Shown: positions 52,162 through 59,193 of the stretch, piece by piece
How positions within the stretch are numbered: the stretch's first letter is position 1
Layout: each line of letters begins with the position of its first letter
Assembly (NCBI RefSeq): GCF_021531715.1
Contig: NZ_JAFBIT010000001.1
Span: 620,001-684,000 of the forward strand
Source: Anaeromassilibacillus senegalensis
GTDB lineage: Bacteria; Bacillota; Clostridia; Oscillospirales; Acutalibacteraceae
DNA length: 64,000 nt
Reading direction: 5' to 3'
The notes under the pieces: generated by a model
The model's input: only the letters and a program-made list of their open reading frames with translations
Databases searched by the model: none
Told to the model about the DNA's origin: nothing
Program-made: the position numbers and the translations under genes

Positions 52162-52848
52162 TCATCCCTTCTTTTTCACGCGTTCCTTTTGAATCAGCGT
52201 GTAGTCTCCTGCGGAATTTACGGTGAGAATAAAGACCTCGCGCTGCGGGGTTTTTTCTTTGCGCAGAACCTTCTGCACCCACGCTTCGTTCTTGCCGCAG
52301 AGCCGCATGGAGTTTTCAGACAGCTGGCCGTCACTGATCACAACCACCTCCAGGCCGTCGTCCCGCGGCCGGACGCCCGCATCGACGGGGCGCAGATAAT
52401 CGACTTCCGCCCTCTTGATGACGCTGAGCGTTCCGTTTGTCTCCACGATCGCATAGGCGACGTCGCGCAGAGAAAAGACGTCCTTCTGCCGGAACTGCTC
52501 GAAAAGATCTTCGATGCTCATGCGCAGCTCCTTCATGTTTTCCTGCAGGATGCGCCCGTCCTGCACGATGACGACCGGCTTTCCGCAGACGACGCGGCGG
52601 ATTCGGCTGCTTTTCAGCATGATAACAGAGAGGAAAACCTCGAGCGCGATCAGCACGAAGATCGGGATCAGCCCGCTGAAAAGCGGTTGGCCGCTGTCCT
52701 GCATTGGGATGACGGCGAGGTCGGAAATCAGCATGGTCACGACAAGCTCGCTTGTCTGGAGCTGGCTGATCTGCCGTTTTCCCATGATGCGCACGGCGGC
52801 GATGATGGTGACATAGAGAATCACGGTGCGAACGAGTGAAATGAACAT
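52162..52848 (-). CDS. DUF421 (YetF-like) membrane protein
   Basis: The protein is 228 residues from ATG 52848 (AAAGGAATGCGAAAC upstream). Three N-terminal helices (about residues 4-75, with GKRQISQLQTSELVVTMLIS between) are followed by a soluble C-terminal domain (KPVVIVQDGRILQENMKELR). This is the YetF/DUF421 family. DUF421-containing proteins such as 2Duf affect spore membrane properties in Bacillus. The position opposite the germinant-receptor operon, with a sigma-G-like promoter, supports a spore inner-membrane role. Confidence 0.87.
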   Translation of the reverse strand: MFISLVRTVILYVTIIAAVRIMGKRQISQLQTSELVVTMLISDLAVIPMQDSGQPLFSGLIPIFVLIALEVFLSVIMLKSSRIRRVVCGKPVVIVQDGRILQENMKELRMSIEDLFEQFRQKDVFSLRDVAYAIVETNGTLSVIKRAEVDYLRPVDAGVRPRDDGLEVVVISDGQLSENSMRLCGKNEAWVQKVLRKEKTPQREVFILTVNSAGDYTLIQKERVKKKG

Positions 52849-52882
52849 GTTTCGCATTCCTTTCTTCACGGACTGCGGGAAT

Positions 52883-52911
52883 TATTATGGGTCAAACCGT
52901 GTATAAAATAC
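52883..52911 (-). promoter_or_regulatory. sigma-G-like promoter of DUF421/DUF4363
   Basis: On the minus strand GTATT (52911-52907; consensus GHATR, 4 of 5), 17-nt spacer, CATAATA (52889-52883; consensus CATWHTA, 7 of 7). Confidence 0.55.
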
Positions 52912-52930
52912 GGACATACGGCGAATTCTA
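52901..52930 (+). promoter_or_regulatory. sigma-G-like promoter of the germinant-receptor operon
   Basis: GTATA (52901-52905; 5 of 5 to GHATR), 18-nt spacer, AATTCTA (52924-52930; 6 of 7 to CATWHTA). gerA-type operons are known to be sigma-G dependent. No good sigma-A boxes are present. Confidence 0.55.
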
Positions 52931-52977
52931 CATGCGTACGTCAAATTGCGCCCCTGCGGAAAGGAATGCGATGCGCT

Positions 52978-54435
52978 ATGGAGAATCTTTCGGAAAAGCT
53001 CTCGGAAAATACGGAATATATCGGCGGTCTCTTTGAAAACGCGATGGATTTTATTCTGCGCGAATTTAAGATCGACGGCACGTCTGCGGCTTTGCTTGCG
53101 ATGGATGGCCTTGTCAGCAAGCAGCATGTGACGATCGGCATTCTGAACCCGATCATGCGCACGGCTGTGCTGCAGACCGACGGGCGCGCGCAGATGGAAT
53201 ACATCAAGGAAAACGTGCTCGGTGCGGTCGAGCAGACGGAGCTGCACACCGTGCCGGAGGTTCTAGATCGGTTGATGAACGGTTTTGCGATTCTGATGCT
53301 CGACGGCTGCGATTATGCGCTCGCGTTCGGCACGCAGGGGTTTGAAAAGCGCGGCGTCGATGAGCCGGACGGCGAGGTCATGCAGCGCGGCTCCCGCGAG
53401 GGGTTTGTGGAAACGTATCAGACGAATATTTCACTTGTACGCAGGCGCATGAAAACGCCGGAGCTGAAATTCGAAAAGGTCACGCTCGGCGAGGAGAGCC
53501 ATACGCCCGCGGCGTTGTGCTACTTGAAAAACACGGTGGATCCGGATATCCTTGCCGAGGTCAAAAAGCGGCTGGATGCGTGCAATCTAAAGGATTTGCT
53601 TGCGGCGGGATACCTGACAAGTTATCTTGAGCGCCCGTCCATCTTCGAGAGCGTCGGCCTGACGGAACGGCCCGACACGCTGTGCGGCAAGCTGCACGAA
53701 GGGCGCATCGGCATACTAATCGATGGCACGCCGACGGCGGTCTATGTGCCGTACCTGTTCATCGAGAATTTCCAGACGGTCGACGACTACGCGAACCGCC
53801 CGTTCTACGCGACGTTTATCCGCTGGCTCAAATACATCGCGTTTTTCCTTGCGATCTTCCTGCCGGGGCTGTACGTCGGTATCGCGGCGCATAACCCGGA
53901 GCTGCTGCCGGAGACGCTTCTGCTCAAAGTCGCGGCGGCGGAAAGCCAGACGCCGTTTCCGGTGACGCTCGAAGCGATCCTGCTGTACTTCATGTATGAA
54001 TTGATGCGCGAAGCGGGACTGCGCGTGCCAAAGCCGCTGAGCGGCTCGGTCAGCATCGTGGGCGGCCTCGTCATCGGAGAAACCGCCGTGTCGGCCGGGC
54101 TGGTAAGCGCGCCATCGCTCGTCGTGATTGCCCTCACCGTTATCACCGGCTATGTGATTCCAAAGCTCTACGAGCAGATGGCCGTGCTGCGCCTCGCATT
54201 TATCGTGGTCGGCGGGATCTGGGGCGTGTGGGGAATTCTCGTCGGGCTGACGTTCCTCATCTTCAACATCTGCGGCAAAACGAGCTTCAAGGTACCGTTT
54301 CTCGCGCCGGTTGCGCCGTTTCGCCTGCAAGACATGCGCGACGTGCTGATCCGCGCCGGATGGAAGACGCTGGCTCAAAAGAACCATCCGGTGCAGAGCA
54401 TGCCGGGCGCCGGAAAGGGGGAGAAGCGATTTTGA
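52978..54435 (+). CDS. gerKA: spore germination protein, GerA/GerKA A-subunit
   Basis: The protein is 485 residues from ATG 52978 (ATG 52966, hard against the ribosome binding site GGAAAGGA, is the alternative). A soluble N-terminal domain (about residues 1-240) precedes five or so membrane helices from about residue 285 (LKYIAFFLAIFLPGLYVGIA). Family motifs include RPSIFESVGLTERPD and GRIGILIDGTP. A-subunits form the ligand-gated channel of the germinant receptor in the spore inner membrane. First gene of gerKA-KB-KC. Confidence 0.93.
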   Translation: MENLSEKLSENTEYIGGLFENAMDFILREFKIDGTSAALLAMDGLVSKQHVTIGILNPIMRTAVLQTDGRAQMEYIKENVLGAVEQTELHTVPEVLDRLMNGFAILMLDGCDYALAFGTQGFEKRGVDEPDGEVMQRGSREGFVETYQTNISLVRRRMKTPELKFEKVTLGEESHTPAALCYLKNTVDPDILAEVKKRLDACNLKDLLAAGYLTSYLERPSIFESVGLTERPDTLCGKLHEGRIGILIDGTPTAVYVPYLFIENFQTVDDYANRPFYATFIRWLKYIAFFLAIFLPGLYVGIAAHNPELLPETLLLKVAAAESQTPFPVTLEAILLYFMYELMREAGLRVPKPLSGSVSIVGGLVIGETAVSAGLVSAPSLVVIALTVITGYVIPKLYEQMAVLRLAFIVVGGIWGVWGILVGLTFLIFNICGKTSFKVPFLAPVAPFRLQDMRDVLIRAGWKTLAQKNHPVQSMPGAGKGEKRF

Positions 54436-55514
54436 AACAGCCGACCAAAATCAGCGCGCTGCAGTTTTACCTGATGCTGTTTTTGTCCCGCATCGTGGTC
54501 AGCATCACGTTGAACGCGCAGACCGTGGGCGACAGGAATTTTCTCGACAATATTCTGTCCTCGCTTTTGCTTTTTGCAGCCCTCTTTCTGTTTGTGCTGC
54601 CGCTGTTCGCGCTGAATCGAAAGTATCCGGACGCATCTCTGCCGGCGATCGCGGAACGAAGGCTCGGCAGTCTGGGCTACGGCATTTCGGCGATTTACGG
54701 GCTGTATTTTGTTATTCTGAATACGTTCAGCCTGTCTCTGTTCCTGACGCTCGTGATGAACACGCTTGACCCTGTAGCGTCGCAGTGGTCGATTGCGGTC
54801 GTGCTCGCTGTGATCGCGTTGTACGGCGCGGTTAAGGGCATTGAGACGATCTCCCGCGCATCCATCTGCATTTTTACGCTCTTTTTGCTCGGCATGGCGG
54901 CGATTTTCATTGCGCTTTCGCCGAACGTCCGCCTGCGGTATCTGGAACCGATGCTGTATGACGGCTGGGAGCAGACACTGCGCGGCTTTTTTGTTTTTGC
55001 GGCGCGCTGCACCTCGCTTGCGGAATTTGCCGTGCTGATGCCGTCTGTCGAGGGAAAAAAGAAACTCGGCTTCGCGGTCTGGAACGGCGGCGTCACCGCG
55101 TTTCTGGCGCTGCTCCTGTTTTTTATCGTATCGTGCCTCGGCGAATACGCGTATCTGCAGATTTTCCCAGCGTACACGCTTTCGGCCATTGCGGAGATCG
55201 CGGGCATCCAGCGGCTCGACGCGCTCTTCATCGGTCTGTGCATGATGACGCTGATCATCCGCATCGCCTGCGGGCTGTTCGCTGTTTCCGAGTGTATTTC
55301 CCGGGTGATGCGGCCGCGCGCCCGCACGGTGGTGCTCACAGTCGTTTCGGCACTGAGCGTTTTTCTGGCGCTGTGGATCACGGCGGACGCAAAGCGCGCC
55401 GGTGTGCTGTTTCGCACCGCGTATCTGCTGCCGCTCACGGCGCTGACCGGCGCGGTTCTACCGGTTCTGGTCTGGCTGATCGATCACTTCAAAAAGGAGC
55501 GCGGATCGCGATGA
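54432..55514 (+). CDS. gerKB: spore germination permease, GerAB/GerKB B-subunit
   Basis: The protein is 360 residues, starting at TTG 54432, which overlaps the gerKA stop (TTTTGA); GGGGGAGAAGCG lies upstream. Ten membrane helices of the amino-acid-permease-like endospore germination family are visible, beginning KISALQFYLMLFLSRIVVSI. The B-subunit is the germinant-binding part of the receptor; the ligand cannot be predicted. The normal length agrees with this start rather than the longer open frame from 54228. Confidence 0.93.
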   Translation: MKQPTKISALQFYLMLFLSRIVVSITLNAQTVGDRNFLDNILSSLLLFAALFLFVLPLFALNRKYPDASLPAIAERRLGSLGYGISAIYGLYFVILNTFSLSLFLTLVMNTLDPVASQWSIAVVLAVIALYGAVKGIETISRASICIFTLFLLGMAAIFIALSPNVRLRYLEPMLYDGWEQTLRGFFVFAARCTSLAEFAVLMPSVEGKKKLGFAVWNGGVTAFLALLLFFIVSCLGEYAYLQIFPAYTLSAIAEIAGIQRLDALFIGLCMMTLIIRIACGLFAVSECISRVMRPRARTVVLTVVSALSVFLALWITADAKRAGVLFRTAYLLPLTALTGAVLPVLVWLIDHFKKERGSR

Positions 55515-56599
55515 AAAAGGGAATATGTCTGTGTTTAGCCGTTTTGCTTACGGTGCTGTTGTTTTCGGGCTGTGCGCCCGAATTATACGAGCGAATTCTT
55601 ATCAGTGCGATCGGTGTGGACCGAACCGATGCGGGCTACCGCATAACTGCGCGCGCCGCAAAGGCGCAGGAGGACGGCGCGGAAATCTGTCTCTCCGGCG
55701 AGGGGCGCACCGTGCCGGAGGCGCTCAATCAGCTTGCGTTTTCCACAGGCCAAAAGCCGCTTTACTCCCACAACACTCTGGTAATTTTCGGTATGGGCTG
55801 CGCCCAAGATGGATTGAACGGCTGTGTGGATTTTTTCATCCGGCACTATGATTCCCGCCCGACGGTCAAGGTGTTCCTCTCCGAAACGACGGCGGAAGAC
55901 ATTCTGACACAGGAGGGCGGCGCCGAACTAGCGTCCGCGCAGATTGCGGATCTCTCAAAAAGCGCGGCATACAGCGGCCTGTCGGTCGATGTCAACATCA
56001 TCGATCTCATCAACGGCACGTACAGCGAGGGTGTGTTCGCGTCGCTTCCCATTCTGAACATGGAGGAGGAGATCCGCCTAAACGGAACGGCGATCCTCGA
56101 TGATTTCAGACTGCGGTGTATGCTGTCGCCGGAAGAGACGCGCGGACTTCTGGCACTGCGCGGTGAGCTGAAGGCCGGGGAGACCATCGTTTCTGACCCG
56201 GAGGGCGAGACGGTTTCCATCACGGTACGCGATTCGGATTGTGCGATCCGCTTTACGGGAGACGCAGAAAGCCCCCGATTTGAGGTTGCCCTTCAAATCG
56301 AGGGTGAGATCAGCTCGTTGTCCGGCGGGCAGCGCCGGCTGGACAACGAGGCGTTTCCGAGACTTGAGTGCGTTTTGGCGGCGCGTATCACGGAAAACAT
56401 CACAGCCTATCTTTCCACGGCGGTTTTTGAAAGCGGCTGTGATGCCGTCGGCTTTGGCGATATCGTGCGACGCGACGCGCCGGAGATCTGGCGGGAGATT
56501 TCCGAAAGCTGGTCTCAGCGTCTGCCGGAAACGGTGTTTGACCTGCATGTGTCAGCCGCCATCGCGCGCGTCGAAGAGGAGGACACGCCTTACCTTTAA
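55511..56599 (+). CDS. gerKC: spore germination lipoprotein, GerAC/GerKC C-subunit
   Basis: The protein is 362 residues from ATG 55511, which overlaps the gerKB stop (ATGA). A lipoprotein signal peptide ends in the lipobox LFSGC (Cys21), and ELYERILISAIGVDRTD follows as in the family. The C-subunit is anchored on the outside of the spore inner membrane and is needed for receptor function. Its stop codon overlaps that of asnB on the other strand. The upstream open frame (from 55133) is a shadow of gerKB. Confidence 0.93.
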   Translation: MKKGICLCLAVLLTVLLFSGCAPELYERILISAIGVDRTDAGYRITARAAKAQEDGAEICLSGEGRTVPEALNQLAFSTGQKPLYSHNTLVIFGMGCAQDGLNGCVDFFIRHYDSRPTVKVFLSETTAEDILTQEGGAELASAQIADLSKSAAYSGLSVDVNIIDLINGTYSEGVFASLPILNMEEEIRLNGTAILDDFRLRCMLSPEETRGLLALRGELKAGETIVSDPEGETVSITVRDSDCAIRFTGDAESPRFEVALQIEGEISSLSGGQRRLDNEAFPRLECVLAARITENITAYLSTAVFESGCDAVGFGDIVRRDAPEIWREISESWSQRLPETVFDLHVSAAIARVEEEDTPYL

Positions 56600-58443
56600 A
56601 GGGTTATCCGGATCCTGTACCGGTTTAGCCAGATGTTGATCTGGAGCAGATAGGCGAGGAGCTGCGGTCCGGCCATAAGCTGCCCGAACCACGGGCGGCC
56701 GTAATCAAAGGTTTCGTGCAGCAGCCCCTGCACGGCCTCCTCGGAAAGCAGCGTATGGATCGGCTGCTCCGGGTCGCGCAAAATATCCGAGAGCCGCTTT
56801 TTCAGAAGCTGTTCGTAATGCGGATTGTGCGTTTTCGGGTACGGGATTTTTTTCCGGTAGAGCACATCGTCCGGCAGCAGTCCGCGGCAGGCGTCGCGGA
56901 GCAGCCCCTTCACCACGCCGTGCGGCGCACGGATTTCTGGCGGCGTGTTGAATACATATTGGATCAGGCGGTGGTCGGCATACGGCACGCGCACCTCGAG
57001 ACCGCTGTACATGCTGCACCGATCCTTTCGCTCGAGCAGCGTAGCCATGAACCAATAGAGATTGAGATAAGACAGCGCACGGAATTGCCGGTTTTTCGCC
57101 GATTCTCCGCGCAGTACGGGAACGGCATCGAGCGTTTCCGCGTAGCGCTCCTGCACATAGGCTTCGATTCCGGCGGCGTGTGCGATTTCCGGCTTTAAGA
57201 GGCCGGTGCGCAGGGAAAGCTCCGGCGACCATGGAAAGACGCCTGCGGGATTCTCGCAGTGGAACCATGGATACCCGGCGAAAACCTCATCCGCGCACTC
57301 GCCGCAAACGGCGACGACGTGCTTCTTTTTAACCTCGCGGCAGAAATACAAAAGAGAAGCGTCGATGTCAGCCATACCCGGCAGATCCTTTGCGATCACC
57401 GCGTCCGTCAGCAGATTCACGAGCCGGTCGTTGGCACAGACAAGCGTGGTGTGGTCGGTGCCGAGCAGCGCAGCGACCTTTTCCGCCCACGGCTCGTCGC
57501 GGTCGGGTTGGTAACTGCTCGGCTCAAAATACGTGTCGTTGCCGCTGTATTCAAACGAATATGTTGCAAGACTCTGCCCGTGCGCACGCAGCTTGTTCGC
57601 GGCGAGCGCGGTGATCACGCTCGAATCCAGACCGCCTGAGAGAAAGGTGCACAGCGGTACGTCGGAAACGAGCTGGCGCTCCACGATGTCTTCGAGCAGT
57701 TCACGCACTTTCTCCACGGAGACTTTGTACGTATCCGTATAGGGGCGCGCCTCCAGCGCAAAGTATGCGTATTCGGAAAAGCCGTCCCGGTCGAAGCGTG
57801 CGCAGTGCCCCGGGCGAATCTCCCGTATGTTTTCAAAGACGCCGCAGCCCGGCGTGCGTGCCGGGCCGACACCGAAGATTTCACAGATGCCGGTGCGGCC
57901 GATCTCCGGCTGCACGCCCGGGTATTCAAACAGCGCCTTGATCTCCGAGGCAAAAACGATCCGGCTGCCCGAAAAGGTATAGAAAAGCGGCTTCACGCCA
58001 AAGCGGTCGCGGCACAAAAAAATGCGGCCGCGCTGTTCGTCGTCAACCGCAAAGGCAAAGATGCCGTTCAGTTTTTCTGCGCACTGCTCGCCGAAGCACA
58101 TGTAGCTCTTGAGCACAACCTCCGTATCGCAGCTTGTCTGAAAAGTATAGCCGTGTCCGCGCAGTTCATCTCTGAGTTCGGGCGCGTTGTAGATCTCTCC
58201 GTTGTACGCGATCGTATAGGCGAAGCCGTCCTCGGTAAAGGTCATCGGCTGCGCGCCGTTTGCGGGGTCGATTACCGCGAGCCGTGCGTGTGCGAGCGCG
58301 CATGCTTTCGATACATATACGCCCCGGTCGTCCGGGCCGCGGTGTGCGATGCGTCCGGCCATCCGGCGTGCAAGCGCCATCCATAAGTATTTTTCGTCGG
58401 TCAACGGTTCTTCACAATCAAAAAAGCCTGCAAAACCGCACAT
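56596..58443 (-). CDS. asnB: asparagine synthase (glutamine-hydrolysing)
   Basis: This 615-residue protein begins MCGFAGFFD, so Cys2 is the N-terminal nucleophile of the glutaminase domain (to about residue 210), with HRGPDDRG and NGEIYN loops. The synthetase domain has the ATP pyrophosphatase motif FLSGGLDSSV. It turns aspartate and glutamine into asparagine. GGAGAAAGGATG is upstream. It follows the DUF1836 gene by 60 nt on the same strand and overlaps the end of gerKC. Confidence 0.95.
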   Translation of the reverse strand: MCGFAGFFDCEEPLTDEKYLWMALARRMAGRIAHRGPDDRGVYVSKACALAHARLAVIDPANGAQPMTFTEDGFAYTIAYNGEIYNAPELRDELRGHGYTFQTSCDTEVVLKSYMCFGEQCAEKLNGIFAFAVDDEQRGRIFLCRDRFGVKPLFYTFSGSRIVFASEIKALFEYPGVQPEIGRTGICEIFGVGPARTPGCGVFENIREIRPGHCARFDRDGFSEYAYFALEARPYTDTYKVSVEKVRELLEDIVERQLVSDVPLCTFLSGGLDSSVITALAANKLRAHGQSLATYSFEYSGNDTYFEPSSYQPDRDEPWAEKVAALLGTDHTTLVCANDRLVNLLTDAVIAKDLPGMADIDASLLYFCREVKKKHVVAVCGECADEVFAGYPWFHCENPAGVFPWSPELSLRTGLLKPEIAHAAGIEAYVQERYAETLDAVPVLRGESAKNRQFRALSYLNLYWFMATLLERKDRCSMYSGLEVRVPYADHRLIQYVFNTPPEIRAPHGVVKGLLRDACRGLLPDDVLYRKKIPYPKTHNPHYEQLLKKRLSDILRDPEQPIHTLLSEEAVQGLLHETFDYGRPWFGQLMAGPQLLAYLLQINIWLNRYRIRITL

Positions 58444-58503
58444 ACAAGAACCATCCTTTCTCCGGGATAGACCATAGTATGCGCGGCGCAGGCCGATTGT
58501 TTC

Positions 58504-59049
58504 TTACTTTTTGGATTTCTCAGCGGATTTTTTCTCTTTCTTTTCCGAAAGCCCTGCGAGAATGCGCTCGGCGACCGCACGTCGGGCGTTGGCTTCTGCG
58601 GCGAGCCGCAGCGCCATGGCGCGAAGCTGTGCTTCGTCCGCCTCCGGCTGAATCTGCGCGGCCGTTTCGTGCAGTGCGCTGTCCTGCGCGGAGACAAAGG
58701 CTGCATACAGCGTTTCGGGTGCCTCGCTGCCGGAAAACAGGACGGAGATGTCCTGAATCGAGAGCACCTGCTTGAGCATACTCGTCATCATGAGCTTGGA
58801 GAGATGCTCGCGCGCGTATTTCTTGTGCACCGGGTGATCCACAAGGCCGTTTTTGACATAGTTGTTGATCATGCTGCTCGTCAGAAGGCTCTGTTTTTCG
58901 TCCCGCTCAAAGGGCGCCAGCGCTTCGCCGGTGAACATCATGACCTGATCCATATAAAGCGGAATGGAGGGGAGCTTTTCCCACTCCGGCAAGCCGTATT
59001 GCTCCGCCTGCTTTGCCCATTCCAAAATGCTGTCTGTACTTTTGCTCAT
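58504..59049 (-). CDS. DUF1836 family protein
   Basis: About 181 residues. The N-terminal part has LPSIPLYMDQVMMFTGEALA and SSMINNYVKNGLVDHPVHKK, a MerR-like winged-helix pattern typical of DUF1836; the C terminus is a charged helix (KKEKKSAEKSKK). A DNA-binding role is likely but no target is known. AAAGGAG supports either TTG 59055 (5 nt away) or ATG 59049 (11 nt). It has its own promoter and precedes asnB. Confidence 0.82.
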   Translation of the reverse strand: MSKSTDSILEWAKQAEQYGLPEWEKLPSIPLYMDQVMMFTGEALAPFERDEKQSLLTSSMINNYVKNGLVDHPVHKKYAREHLSKLMMTSMLKQVLSIQDISVLFSGSEAPETLYAAFVSAQDSALHETAAQIQPEADEAQLRAMALRLAAEANARRAVAERILAGLSEKKEKKSAEKSKK

Positions 59050-59081
59050 TTTCAAAACGACTCCTTTTGGTTTTCATAAAC

Positions 59082-59110
59082 AGTATATCCTATTTTCCGC
59101 CGCATTTCAA
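59082..59110 (-). promoter_or_regulatory. promoter of the DUF1836/asnB unit
   Basis: On the minus strand TTGAAA (59110-59105), 17-bp spacer, TATACT (59087-59082). Confidence 0.75.
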
Positions 59111-59128
59111 GAATTTGTTTGTGTTCGA

Positions 59129-59157
59129 TTGCACTTTTGCGCACGGTATAGTAAAAT
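59129..59157 (+). promoter_or_regulatory. promoter of pcrA
   Basis: TTGCAC (59129-59134), 17-bp spacer, TAAAAT (59152-59157). Confidence 0.65.
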
Positions 59158-59193
59158 AGAAGCCGAAAAGAAAACGAAAGGCAGCTTCATTTC

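Noticed and set aside
58444-58503. CATACTA on the minus strand before asnB, like a sigma-G or sigma-E -10 box
   Set aside because: No fitting -35 element at 16-18 nt, and a good sigma-A promoter lies upstream of DUF1836 in the same unit.
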